The notes beneath the pieces were generated by a model that was not told the DNA's origin, ran no database searches, and was given only the letters and a program-made list of their open reading frames with translations. Positions 39,248 through 47,321 of a DNA stretch of 49,443 bases are shown here, in pieces (within the stretch, counting starts at the first letter, position 1; each line of letters starts with the position of its first letter). A program made the translations under genes and the position numbers. Source of the stretch: a virus; IMG/VR virus record IMGVR_UViG_3300035670_000320, positions 1 to 49,443 of that record; one strand, written 5' to 3'.

Positions 39248-39810
39248 TGGGCGATCGTCAGGCTCGGCGGTTCGGTGTCGTCGGCGTCGGTGGCGTCAGT
39301 GTCGATGATGCCGAGCGATCGTTCACGCATCCGGGCGATCCGTTCGTCGAGGAGGCTGGCGATCTCGGACACCTCCATTGGACGGTCATCAGCCAGGCCG
39401 ATCTCGACCGTCTCGTGTCGGCCCCACTTCCTCGGGTTGGTGCGCTCCAGATACCAGGCGGCGGCCTGCCAGGTTCCGTCGTTCGCGGCCTTCTGGATGA
39501 TGGCGATGTTCCGTAGTTGAGCCTCGGCTCTAGCGGTTTCTACTGCGTTTAGGAAGTCGAGGTAGAGGCGTTCTCGCTCGGTGAGTTTGTCGCCGGACTC
39601 GTGTCGGTCTTGGGCGTCTCTGCCGTTGCGTAGCCAGAGGAGAAGTGTGTGTCGGCTGATGCCGACGAGGGTGGCGGCGTCGTCGAGGTAGGAGCCTGCT
39701 CGGACTGCCGAGACGATGCGGTCTTGTGTGTGGGCGTTGAGGAGTGGGAGTCGTCCGGGTCGGGTGGGTTTTGCCTGGTCTGTACCCATGATGCCGAGTG
39801 TAGTCGTCAT
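39244..39810 (-). CDS. Terminase small subunit-like protein, 188 aa
   Basis: Helix-turn-helix region AGSYLDDAATLVGISRHTLLLWLR (residues about 38-61) is typical of the DNA-recognition domain of terminase small subunits, and a C-terminal helical region follows (ERERLYLDFLNAVETARAEAQ). The gene is coupled to the ParB-methyltransferase gene (ATGA overlap) and overlaps the large-subunit start. It recognises the packaging site. Confidence 0.75.
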   Translation of the reverse strand: MTTTLGIMGTDQAKPTRPGRLPLLNAHTQDRIVSAVRAGSYLDDAATLVGISRHTLLLWLRNGRDAQDRHESGDKLTERERLYLDFLNAVETARAEAQLRNIAIIQKAANDGTWQAAAWYLERTNPRKWGRHETVEIGLADDRPMEVSEIASLLDERIARMRERSLGIIDTDATDADDTEPPSLTIAQ

Positions 39811-41198
39811 TCGTCGGGTAAGAAGTTGTGGGGTTGGCCGGTGGATTCGGCGATCGGTTGGATGCCGGTGTGTTGTTGCCAGCGTCGGCAGATGATGTCG
39901 CAGTAGGTAGGGCTGATTTCCATGCCGTAGGCCATGCGGTTCTGTTGGTGGGCGGCGAGGAGGGTGGAGCCTGAGCCCATGAATGGGTCGTAGATGTGGT
40001 CGTTTGGGTCGCTGTATGCCTTGACGAAGAACTCTGGGAAAGCGACTGGGAACGCGGCTGAGTGTGTCGCTTCCGTAACTCCTCCTCCTGTTCTTATGCG
40101 TAGGACGTTACTGGGAAGAGCCATGCCGCTAATGAATCCGTTGGCTCTCTCGGATCCGAGTAAGCCACTGCCACTAGGACTCTTCGCGTTGTTTGGCGAA
40201 TAAGTAAATGCGTGATCTGATTCGACTGCTACTCGTGTCGGATCGAACTTGATCTGGTTATTTAGAGCGAAATGGAATACGGGTTCCCATCCATTCTTGA
40301 GTCTGTTATTCCATTTACCGGGTACGCCTGCTTTTTCCCATACGAATTCGTCGATAAACTTCCAGTTCCATGATCGAACATGAGCGATAGTTAGATCTTT
40401 TACATAGAGAACTCGTTGTCCTGCGTCTGCGTGTTCCTTGATGTTCACGAACCAGGATCCGTCGTCTGCGAGATGGGCTTTCACGTTGGCCTGAACCATC
40501 TCGAACCAGTCCACATACTCATCGGGTGGGATCGGTCGGAACCCGGATGTCTCGTCGTAGGTGCGTTGTGATGCGTATGGTGGGCTGGTGAACGCCAGGT
40601 TCACCTTGCTTCCAGCCAGCAGACGGTCCACGTCTGTCGGTACACGACTGTCACCACACATCAGCCGATGTGGGCCGAGTAGCCAGATGTCGCCGCTGAT
40701 GGTCTTGGATGGTGCGCTGGTCGGGATCGGTAGATCTTCGGTTGTGGTTCCGACTGTTGTCGTGTCGGTGGTGTCGGTGGTGTCGGCGATGAGTCGATCG
40801 AGATCCTCGATCGTGTAGCCGGTCGCCATGAGGATGTCGAGGTCGATCGAGACTTCGGCGATGAGATCGGCGAGGGCTTCGGAGTCGTAGGAGCCGAGGT
40901 CAGCAGTCCGGTTGTCGGCGAGAGCATAAGCCGAGGCGGTCAGGTCGTCGTCATCGACGTACACGACAGCGATCTCTGACCAGCCGAGGGATCGGGCGGC
41001 GAGCAACTGGTGATTACCGGCGATGACAGTTCCGTCACGTCGGGCGACGATCGGCTTCCGTTGGCCGAACCTCTGATAGGACCGAGCGACTGCCTCGACG
41101 TCACCCCGGCGAGGGTTGCCGTCTAGGAGATGGAGAGTGTCGATCGGTCGGGCGAGGGGCTGGAGGTCATCAGCGATCACGATCCGACAGTAGTCCAC
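39807..41198 (-). CDS. ParB-domain / DNA methyltransferase fusion, 463 aa
   Basis: The N-terminal 95 residues are a ParB/Srx-like nuclease domain (PIDTLHLLDGNPRRGDVEAVARS, RDGTVIAGNHQLLAARSLG). From about residue 170 a DNA methyltransferase follows: motif IV TSPPYA, and at the C terminus DPFMGSGSTLLAAH with MAYGMEISPTYCD. SPPY types are usually N4-cytosine or N6-adenine methylases. In other phages this fusion is placed near the terminase. It could methylate phage DNA, protecting it or marking packaging sites. Confidence 0.85.
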   Translation of the reverse strand: MDYCRIVIADDLQPLARPIDTLHLLDGNPRRGDVEAVARSYQRFGQRKPIVARRDGTVIAGNHQLLAARSLGWSEIAVVYVDDDDLTASAYALADNRTADLGSYDSEALADLIAEVSIDLDILMATGYTIEDLDRLIADTTDTTDTTTVGTTTEDLPIPTSAPSKTISGDIWLLGPHRLMCGDSRVPTDVDRLLAGSKVNLAFTSPPYASQRTYDETSGFRPIPPDEYVDWFEMVQANVKAHLADDGSWFVNIKEHADAGQRVLYVKDLTIAHVRSWNWKFIDEFVWEKAGVPGKWNNRLKNGWEPVFHFALNNQIKFDPTRVAVESDHAFTYSPNNAKSPSGSGLLGSERANGFISGMALPSNVLRIRTGGGVTEATHSAAFPVAFPEFFVKAYSDPNDHIYDPFMGSGSTLLAAHQQNRMAYGMEISPTYCDIICRRWQQHTGIQPIAESTGQPHNFLPDE

Positions 41199-41217
41199 CC
41201 GTTCTGTGGATGAGAGA

Positions 41218-41832
41218 TCATTCCGTCGGACCGGAATAGCGCCAAGGATTCCAGCCGTTGCCGTTCCGGTCCAGCGAATACATCCAGATCAGTAGGCCAG
41301 CCTGGAGGTTCTTAGCCGGATCGGTGAGATCGGCGCACGAGTCGAGATCCATGCGTTCACCGAGCCAGCCTGCCGGATGCTCCGTGTACCTCGACGGCTC
41401 GCACCAGTAGTCATTCGCCTGAAGCAGACCCGTGTCGGATGTCTTGGATCGAGCCTCTGGTCGGCATCGAGACTCTCGGTTCATGACACGCATCAGCATC
41501 GAGAGCACCTCCGGGTCATTCGGCCAGCCGACCTGAAGTGCGAGAGGGACCCACTGCTGGCAGGGGAGGCTGGGGTCGAGAGCGACGGGAGCGATCGTCG
41601 TGGTCGTCGTCGTCGCCGGGATCGTCGTCGGTGGTGCGGTCGTCGTCGGAGGCTGAGTCACGACGACTGTGTTCGGTGCTGTCACCGGCAGGGTCGGTTC
41701 GACCGGATGGGCCTCCGGATCGTTGCCGACGGTGAGGACTGCTCCGATGAGGAACACAGTGGAGATGCCGACGATCGTCGAGGTGACGGTCAGTCGGGGT
41801 AGCCGAATAGAGGGGAGGGAGATGCGAGGCAT
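41218..41832 (-). CDS. Membrane-anchored lytic transglycosylase-like protein, 204 aa
   Basis: A basic N terminus and TM segment (TVTSTIVGISTVFLIGAVLTV, residues about 15-35) precede a Thr/Pro-rich stalk (PPTTTAPPTTIPATTTTTT). The C-terminal half contains MRVMNRESRCRPEA, in which E119 is the likely catalytic glutamate, with SDTGLLQANDYWC, the SLT-type pattern of lysozyme-like domains. It should cut glycan strands in the host cell wall. Preceded by GAAAGGAG. Possibly a superinfection or host-lysis factor. Confidence 0.7.
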   Translation of the reverse strand: MPRISLPSIRLPRLTVTSTIVGISTVFLIGAVLTVGNDPEAHPVEPTLPVTAPNTVVVTQPPTTTAPPTTIPATTTTTTIAPVALDPSLPCQQWVPLALQVGWPNDPEVLSMLMRVMNRESRCRPEARSKTSDTGLLQANDYWCEPSRYTEHPAGWLGERMDLDSCADLTDPAKNLQAGLLIWMYSLDRNGNGWNPWRYSGPTE

Positions 41833-41953
41833 CGGGGGCTCCTTTCAGGAGACGGATCAGAGGACGTGGTCGCTCGCTAGCGACGCTGGTACGCAGACGG
41901 GATCTAGTCCTCGCATCTGCGCTCTGTTGATCGACACCAAGTGTAGTTCGAGA

Positions 41954-42325
41954 TCAGGGTCTGATGGGTTCGACGACGAGAGTTAGGGTCTCTACCTGGT
42001 CTTTAGCGACACGGACTGGTGCGAGAAACGTGATCGAGGCGACATGGAGGCCGGTGTCTCCTGGGAGGACTCCGGCATCGACGAGCCCGTCGATCGCCGC
42101 CTTCACCGCCGGATAGCACGCCCCGGTGTCAGCGACCGGGGCTCGCATCATGATCTCGACAGTGATCGCCACCCGGTCGTATCGGCGTCTCTGCTGGATA
42201 CCGAGAGCCCAGAACGCCTTACGCCACTCGGCGGTGCGGAGTCGGGTCTGAGACCAGTGCTGATCTCCTCGACGTTCCCGGTTCATTGTCCACGGTCGAG
42301 CCTGATAGGTGTATCGGGTCGTCAT
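41954..42325 (-). CDS. RusA-like Holliday junction resolvase, 123 aa
   Basis: Compact protein with WTMNRERRGDQHWSQ near the N terminus and PAVKAAIDGLVDAGVLPGDTGLHVASITF in the middle, the RusA-family core (PAVKAAIDGL.. and a D in GDT). It would resolve recombination intermediates made with the ERF annealing protein. Some usual acidic positions are changed, so the activity is inferred. Confidence 0.6.
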   Translation of the reverse strand: MTTRYTYQARPWTMNRERRGDQHWSQTRLRTAEWRKAFWALGIQQRRRYDRVAITVEIMMRAPVADTGACYPAVKAAIDGLVDAGVLPGDTGLHVASITFLAPVRVAKDQVETLTLVVEPIRP

Positions 42326-42897
42326 GACAGATCATCGGGGAAGGATCGGACGATCCAGCCGATCTGGTTGGCGTACTGGCGTAGAGCGATCGGGTCACGC
42401 CAGTAGTCCGGTAGGCCCTCGTCGAGGAGGTCTCGGGAGGTGCGGAGAGGGATCGCAGACCGTCCCTCGATGGTGGATCCCTGGAGGATCTCCCACTGGT
42501 GCGAGCCGTCGTCGTCTCGATGATGGATGGCGACGACGAGGATCTCCTCGGATCCTCCCACCCCGACCGCTTCGGTCACGACGCAGGTCCGGATCTCCGG
42601 GTCGATGTCGAGCAGAGCCCTCAGGTTCCCGATGTAGATCGGTTTCTCAGACTGTCTGTAGTACACCTGGTCGGTCCTGCCGATCGTCAGCGCATCCACA
42701 CGGACTGCCATAGCGGTCAGGAGTGTCGCCATCCTCTGATCGTCCAGGCTGGATCCGGCTCGGTCGGTGATCGGTTCGGCGATCATCATGCCGGTCAGGC
42801 CCTGGGCCCAGACCTGAGGTCGGAGCACGCCACGCTTCTCATAGATGACACGAGCGGTCTCTGACTGCTGATGAGTCATCTCCTCGACCATCGTCAT
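42322..42897 (-). CDS. Hypothetical protein, 191 aa
   Basis: I chose the ATG at 42897 because it overlaps the WhiB stop (ATGA). The sequence reads as an alpha/beta protein (VWAQGLTGMMIAEPITD, EEILVVAIHHRDDDGSHQWEIL). No recognised family. Confidence 0.5.
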   Translation of the reverse strand: MTMVEEMTHQQSETARVIYEKRGVLRPQVWAQGLTGMMIAEPITDRAGSSLDDQRMATLLTAMAVRVDALTIGRTDQVYYRQSEKPIYIGNLRALLDIDPEIRTCVVTEAVGVGGSEEILVVAIHHRDDDGSHQWEILQGSTIEGRSAIPLRTSRDLLDEGLPDYWRDPIALRQYANQIGWIVRSFPDDLS

Positions 42898-43370
42898 AGT
42901 CCACGCATCCTCCGGCGACGATACTCGGCTCGCTGACGAGGGGTCATGCCTCCGGCGACATGATCGATCGCCGGTTCGATCTCCTGAAGCGACCAGTCTC
43001 GACACTGATCGAGCACAGGGCACTTGTCGCAGGTGGCGAGCGCCTGCCGTTCCATCTGCCGATCCTTGCCAGTGATCTTCGTGTAGTGCGCTCCGAAGGT
43101 GTCGTAGTACATCCTCTGACCCTTACAGGCGGCGTGATCGGTCCAGTCGCCGGGCGGTACATCAGGAGTGCGTCGGATCATGATCGATCGTTCCTCTCCT
43201 GTTTCGAGTCGCCAGTATGTCTGCCGGTTCCATCGCCCCCGAGTGAGCCGATCGATGAGGAGGACACCGAAATATCCGGGGGGTTTGCCCTCGCACAGAG
43301 GGAGGATCTCGGGGATCACCATCTGTTCCAGGGTTGCCTGATCGACGACTCTGATGTCCAGGCTAGTCAT
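42894..43370 (-). CDS. WhiB-family transcription regulator with a long N-terminal extension, 158 aa
   Basis: DWTDHAACKG (C82) and LATCDKCPVLDQCRDWS (C114, C117, C123) supply the four cysteines that bind a 4Fe-4S cluster in WhiB-type proteins, followed by the GGMTPRQRAEYRRRR basic tail. WhiB proteins are limited to actinobacteria and their phages. The first 75 residues are an additional domain. Start at 43370 overlaps the previous stop. It may regulate host or phage promoters. Confidence 0.85.
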   Translation of the reverse strand: MTSLDIRVVDQATLEQMVIPEILPLCEGKPPGYFGVLLIDRLTRGRWNRQTYWRLETGEERSIMIRRTPDVPPGDWTDHAACKGQRMYYDTFGAHYTKITGKDRQMERQALATCDKCPVLDQCRDWSLQEIEPAIDHVAGGMTPRQRAEYRRRRMRGL

Positions 43371-43726
43371 CGACCCTCTTCCCTGGCACGTCTCTCCATG
43401 ATCGCCGAGCAGATCGCGGCGTCGAGCGTGGTGAGGCTCATCTCGATCGGGAGGTAGATCGTTGTTTCGATGTGCTGTGTCTTGACGATGATGGCGACGC
43501 ACTGGCCGTCGAGACACTGATCCTCGATGGTTATCGTGCCGGTCCCGTAGAGATGGACTGTGGCGTGAGGATCATCACCTGAGAGGGGTCGGATGACCTC
43601 CGAGGTGATGCCTCGTGTGCTGAGTTGATCGACATCGAAGAACCCTAATCCGTCGGGATACAGGATGCGCTTGTCGAGATGCTCGCAGTGTGACGACTCG
43701 TATTCGAGTCGATAGATGACGTCCAT
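43367..43726 (-). CDS. Hypothetical protein, 119 aa
   Basis: The gene begins MDVIYRLEYESSHCEHL at an AAAGGACCACGAC ribosome site. A GTGTITIEDQC-CV segment and LPIEMSLTTLD make a mixed fold. Not assigned. Confidence 0.5.
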   Translation of the reverse strand: MDVIYRLEYESSHCEHLDKRILYPDGLGFFDVDQLSTRGITSEVIRPLSGDDPHATVHLYGTGTITIEDQCLDGQCVAIIVKTQHIETTIYLPIEMSLTTLDAAICSAIMERRAREEGR

Positions 43727-43774
43727 ATGTCGTGGTCCTTTCAGATGCCCCGTGAGGGGTCGTGGTCAGATCTG

Positions 43775-43803
43775 AAACTAGCCGACTGTTGTCGGATGGT
43801 GTG
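43775..43803 (-). promoter_or_regulatory. Degenerate copy of the palindromic operator/promoter
   Basis: TAGTTT (43780-43775) and CCGACAACAGTCGG match the other sites, but the -35 position is CACACC. It precedes the gene at 43367-43726. Confidence 0.55.
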
Positions 43804-43817
43804 GGATAGGTGTCCCG

Positions 43818-44051
43818 TTATTTCGCTCGTGCGTCTCGACCTCGACGGATCGTGACGTACACAGCGTCAGGTGTCAGAGGCTGAGCACCTTCCTCGGCTC
43901 TCACAGCGTTGAGTCGATGGTAGATAGATGCGCCTGAGTGTCCAGCGTCAGCGAGTTCAACGACCATACGGTTGCGTTCGATGAGCGCCTTCTGGCCGAG
44001 CACAACGGCTCGCTCCAGGTCCTCTAGGCGACTGGTGGTCTGGGTGATCAT
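43818..44051 (-). CDS. Small HTH-like hypothetical protein, 77 aa
   Basis: Helical protein with LADAGHSGASIYHRLNAVRAEEG-like turn (residues about 33-55), possibly helix-turn-helix, and a basic C terminus (TIRRGRDARAK). AGAAAGGCAAGTC precedes the ATG. A candidate DNA-binding regulator. Confidence 0.5.
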   Translation of the reverse strand: MITQTTSRLEDLERAVVLGQKALIERNRMVVELADAGHSGASIYHRLNAVRAEEGAQPLTPDAVYVTIRRGRDARAK

Positions 44052-44062
44052 GACTTGCCTTT

Positions 44063-44413
44063 CTAGGTTTGATTTCGAATGTTGGCTGACAGAGTGCGGA
44101 GGGAGTCCAGTCGGGCTCGGAGCGACAGCAGGATCTCCTTCGATGCCTGACGTCGAGCCTCGTTGATCTTCCAGATCCGATACTGGTCGTCGGACTGGGC
44201 ATCGACCCGAGCCTGTCGCTCAGGTGCGGTCATCTTCATCGGGCTATTAGCGAGCGCCACCATGAGGCGTGCCGAGTGGAGTTTGTAGTCGGCCTCAGCG
44301 GTCGCGGCCTTGTCGGCTAGATCTGCGTACTGGTAGGTCACCGACTCCAGTTCCTCCGATAGGCGCATGATCGCTGTCTCGATCTCACCCTGACTGAGTA
44401 GACGATCAGCCAT
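44063..44413 (-). CDS. Coiled-coil hypothetical protein, 116 aa
   Basis: Long helices throughout (EELESVTYQYADLADKAATA) with basic C terminus. I chose ATG 44413 because GAGGAGG precedes it at 4 nt. Function unknown. Confidence 0.55.
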   Translation of the reverse strand: MADRLLSQGEIETAIMRLSEELESVTYQYADLADKAATAEADYKLHSARLMVALANSPMKMTAPERQARVDAQSDDQYRIWKINEARRQASKEILLSLRARLDSLRTLSANIRNQT

Positions 44414-44501
44414 CGGTCCTCCTCGGGTACGGCAGGATCCGATAGTCAGGTTCGTCGTCAACGAACAGGTCGGGCTGGTGGATGATCTCGACCATCGTCA
44501 T
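44406..44501 (-). CDS. Tiny coupled ORF, 31 aa
   Basis: Encodes MTMVEIIHQPDLFVDDEPDY and an Arg-rich end. Its ATG overlaps the upstream winged-helix stop (ATGA) and its stop overlaps the next gene start by 8 bp. Coupling on both sides makes it likely to be translated; very short. Confidence 0.45.
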   Translation of the reverse strand: MTMVEIIHQPDLFVDDEPDYRILPYPRRTDG

Positions 44502-44983
44502 CCGTCGTACATCTCCAGCGTCGCACGGATACGTCGGATCGCATCCCAGCGTCGATCAGCGAGGAGATCCTGCTCGACCTCGGTCAGTACCTCACGCAGG
44601 ATGCGTGCCGAGACGTTCGGCTGATGATCCGAGGTAGGTCGTCCGAGAACATTCTCCCGGCTGACGTAAATCTGGCACTTGTCCCTGCGCTCCGACAGGC
44701 GTGCGATCTGCCCGTCCTTATGGAGGACAGACAGCGCTCCGGATGCTGTGCCGTGATGCCAGCCTGTCTGCTCGGACAGGTCACGCCAGGTGAGGCCGTC
44801 GATCCCGGCTCGGCGTAGCAGTCCGAGAGTGATGGCCTGACGACTCTCAGTCATGCCGGATCGGTCAGCATTCCGGGCTCGCTCTCGACTCGTCTCAGAG
44901 CCCGACCAGCCGGACGTCCGTCCATACGGGAGGACAGGGAGCACCGGATCTGGTTCGTCAAACAGTGTGGGGATGTCGGTCAT
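44498..44983 (-). CDS. Winged-helix DNA-binding protein, 161 aa
   Basis: Residues about 45-115 form a winged helix (LGLLRRAGIDGLTWRDLSEQTG, GTASGALSVLHKDGQIARL). AAAGAGACCACGAC precedes the chosen ATG at 44983. A candidate regulator of the operator family described here (inference). Confidence 0.65.
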   Translation of the reverse strand: MTDIPTLFDEPDPVLPVLPYGRTSGWSGSETSRERARNADRSGMTESRQAITLGLLRRAGIDGLTWRDLSEQTGWHHGTASGALSVLHKDGQIARLSERRDKCQIYVSRENVLGRPTSDHQPNVSARILREVLTEVEQDLLADRRWDAIRRIRATLEMYDG

Positions 44984-45118
44984 GTCGTGGTCTCTTTCTA
45001 CTGATGACCCTGAGATCGAAGATGCTGTGCGATCCAGGCGGTCATGTCGGGTCGTGGTCGTCGTATGGGCCGGTGTCGTCGGCATCGGAGCCGACTAGCC
45101 GTATGGGCGCATCGTGTC

Positions 45119-45493
45119 TCACGCATCGCCTGACCTCCTGAGGAGGCCGAGGTCATACGATCGGGCCGGATGCTGATGGATCCAGTCATGGTGGGCTCGA
45201 CAGACCGAGATGAGGTTCTCGACCGTGTCGGGCCCACCCTGGGAGCGTCTCAGGACGTGATGAGGGTCGATGGGGCCCCAGCATCGGATGTCGGTGACGA
45301 GTCTCTGTGCTCGACATCCTCGATCTCGCTGTAGGACCTGTTCCCGTATCTCGCTCGGTACTCCGAGGGCCTTCCGTTTGCGTGTGGTGCGTCGGAGTTG
45401 ATCTCCGACTGACCGTTCGATCGGCTTGGATCGGCGTAGCGCTGAGCGTGTCCTGAGGGGTGTGAGTCGTCGGAGAGGGCCTGATCGTTTCAC
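45119..45493 (-). CDS. Free-standing HNH endonuclease, 124 aa
   Basis: A classical HNH: REQVLQRDRGCRAQR, DPHHVLRRSQGG, VENLISVCRAHHDWIH. I chose the GTG at 45493 with GAGGAGAG. Such enzymes in phages act in packaging or as homing endonucleases. Confidence 0.75.
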   Translation of the reverse strand: MKRSGPLRRLTPLRTRSALRRSKPIERSVGDQLRRTTRKRKALGVPSEIREQVLQRDRGCRAQRLVTDIRCWGPIDPHHVLRRSQGGPDTVENLISVCRAHHDWIHQHPARSYDLGLLRRSGDA

Positions 45494-45512
45494 TGTGGCT
45501 CTCCTCGACTGG

Positions 45513-45797
45513 TCACGACTCCAGTCTAGGCGACTGTGGTCGGGCTGTGGTGGATTTCCGGGATCGATAAGCATCGATGCGTTCCCGATGACGCATGATC
45601 CGTCCCGTGTCGGCTCGACATACCCGTCCAGGGCGAGCATCACAGATCGGGCAGGCGATCGAGATCATCGCCCGGTCATACTCGGAGAGGTTCGTGGAGT
45701 CGAGGATCAGACGCATCGATCGTCGATCGTAGGCGCTGATCTCATAGGTCGAGCCGTCGGCTCTCGTGACAGTTACTCGGCTGGTATTCCTTCTCAT
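45513..45797 (-). CDS. Small zinc-finger protein, 94 aa
   Basis: CPICDARPGRVC followed by HRERIDAYR is a frequent zinc-finger motif of actinobacterial proteins. Start ATG at 45797 preceded by AAAGAGAGCC. The C-terminal end is basic and Ser-rich. Function not clear. Confidence 0.6.
   Translation of the reverse strand: MRRNTSRVTVTRADGSTYEISAYDRRSMRLILDSTNLSEYDRAMISIACPICDARPGRVCRADTGRIMRHRERIDAYRSRKSTTARPQSPRLES
45523..45551 (-). promoter_or_regulatory. Degenerate operator/promoter near the HNH gene
   Basis: TAGACT at 45528-45523 and an imperfect CCGACCACAGTCGCC palindrome resemble the family but the -35 is poor. It overlaps the end of the 45513 gene. Confidence 0.4.
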
Positions 45798-45832
45798 GGC
45801 TCTCTTTAGGTAATAGGTCACCTACCCCTACG

Positions 45833-46057
45833 TCAGGGAGGAACCTGGCGTAGGGATCTCGTGACTGCTCGGACATACAGGTACGAGTCGCTCATGCCAC
45901 GCTCTCCTCTCGGAGTTAGCGCACCTCGCTCCCGGTCATACTGCCGGGCCAGCGTCAGCCGATCCCCTGGCCCTATCGGGCTCTCGGATCGGAACCTGCT
46001 CCTCGGTCTGCCGTGCTCGATCTGATCCTCAGGTGAGGGGACAGTCGATGGACTCAG
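45833..46057 (-). CDS. Possible small protein at the repeat junction, start unclear
   Basis: The frame from 46057 to the stop at 45833 reads protein-like (RLTLARQYDRERGALTPRGE, then MSDSYLYVRAVTRSLRQVPP) but contains no ATG, GTG or TTG before the ATG at 45895, which has a GAGGAGAG ribosome site and gives 20 residues. Either a CTG start (46057), a frameshift from the 46029 ORF, or a short peptide. It lies across the repeat boundary at 46056, where the left copy cuts it. Confidence 0.35.
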   Translation of the reverse strand: MSPSTVPSPEDQIEHGRPRSRFRSESPIGPGDRLTLARQYDRERGALTPRGERGMSDSYLYVRAVTRSLRQVPP

Positions 46058-46142
46058 CGGTCAGGAGGCAGGTCGGGAGGATGTTCATTCCCGTTACGTC
46101 TGAGGTGACCCACCTCGGCGCTCGATCTGCTCTTGATGTCAT
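46029..46142 (-). CDS. Small uncertain ORF, 37 aa
   Basis: Encodes MTSRADRAPRWVTSDVTGMN and a short rest; the ribosome site is weak. Its stop is just before the frame that continues into 45833-46057, so it may be the N-terminal part of that protein if a frameshift occurs. Low confidence. Confidence 0.3.
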   Translation of the reverse strand: MTSRADRAPRWVTSDVTGMNILPTCLLTAESIDCPLT

Positions 46143-46275
46143 CCGGGCTTCCCGGGCTCTGCTAGGCTGATCGCACCTCCTTGCTGACTGCTCTTGGTCG
46201 AGTGGGTTTCTAGGAAGGTAGCACGGTGAGGGTCCGGTTGAGCGCAGGCTCCCGGACCCTCGTCCGTTCTCCGGG

Positions 46276-46545
46276 TTAGAACTGGTCGTAGGTCGGCGTG
46301 TAGGGCTCGCCGTAGCGGATGCGACAGCCGAGCGTGATCGGTGACAGGCGCACCAGGTCACCGCCTTCTTTGATGTGTTGGGCGATGTGTTCGAGGATGT
46401 CGGCTCGCAGGTCGGTCATCATGGCGTCGAGGCCGGTGATCGGTGGCTCAGCATCAGGACCCATGTGGCCTGGGAGCGCTGGGAGTGCCTGCGCGGCGGT
46501 GTGATCGATGTCGATCGTGAGTGTGAGTGTGACGGTCTGTCGCAT
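46276..46545 (-). CDS. Second copy of the 89-aa hypothetical protein
   Basis: Identical to 221-490, in the right repeat copy. Confidence 0.6.
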   Translation of the reverse strand: MRQTVTLTLTIDIDHTAAQALPALPGHMGPDAEPPITGLDAMMTDLRADILEHIAQHIKEGGDLVRLSPITLGCRIRYGEPYTPTYDQF

Positions 46546-46676
46546 GGTCGTGGTCTTTCTGTCGGTGGTCGTGGTCAGGTGAGGGATGTTGAGCGCTACC
46601 GGGACATCCCAACCGGGGGGGTTGGTCTGCTCCCTCACCCCGGTAGCGCTCACTGGTGACGTTACAGCCTGTCGGG

Positions 46677-47321
46677 CTAGTCAGTCATCTCCAGGGCTCG
46701 GGCGGTGACCCAGCCGAGTGCTGTCGGATGCTGATCGACGTCGAGCGCTGAGAGGGTGGTCCCGAACTGCTGTCGGAACTCCTCTCGGATCTGTTTCGAC
46801 GATGAGGCTGGGAGATCGGCGAGGATCGCTCGGATCTGTTCCTCCTCACCTGTGCGTGGTGCGATCGACTTCGGAGCGACTGCCGACCGATCGTCTCGAC
46901 GGGTCCGAGTTTCCCGAGTGCCTGCTGACGCTCCGTCATCGTCCTCGGTGGCGAGACCACACACAGCCATCAGTGCGTAGCGTCGGGCGTAGGTGATCGC
47001 CGAGCCGGACTGCTGGATCGTCTTACCGACCGGGAACCTGATCGGTTGTGTCGTCAGATACTGACCGGACTTGTGAAGGATCGTCGTCCAGACGACGACG
47101 TCGTTGTCGTCCGATGATGCGGTCTGTGTGACGACGAGGCCGAGAGCGCCGAACACTGGACGGATCGTCGAGAGTGCGTCTCGCAGATCGGCGTAGGTGT
47201 ACGAGTACTGGCCTGCGTTAGCGGTGCGACCCTTCGTGATGTCGGACAGATGCGCCTGTGCGAGGACGAGAGCCTGAGCGACCATGTCGATCTGCTCGGA
47301 ACGATCGGACCAGGCGCTCAT
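46677..47321 (-). CDS. erf: Second copy of ERF annealing protein
   Basis: Identical to 622-1266; see that entry for the motifs. Confidence 0.85.
   Translation of the reverse strand: MSAWSDRSEQIDMVAQALVLAQAHLSDITKGRTANAGQYSYTYADLRDALSTIRPVFGALGLVVTQTASSDDNDVVVWTTILHKSGQYLTTQPIRFPVGKTIQQSGSAITYARRYALMAVCGLATEDDDGASAGTRETRTRRDDRSAVAPKSIAPRTGEEEQIRAILADLPASSSKQIREEFRQQFGTTLSALDVDQHPTALGWVTARALEMTD

Noticed and set aside
45119-45493. Treating the free-standing HNH gene as a homing copy of the intein HNH
   Set aside because: The two HNH proteins have different cores and zinc fingers; no clear common origin is visible by eye.
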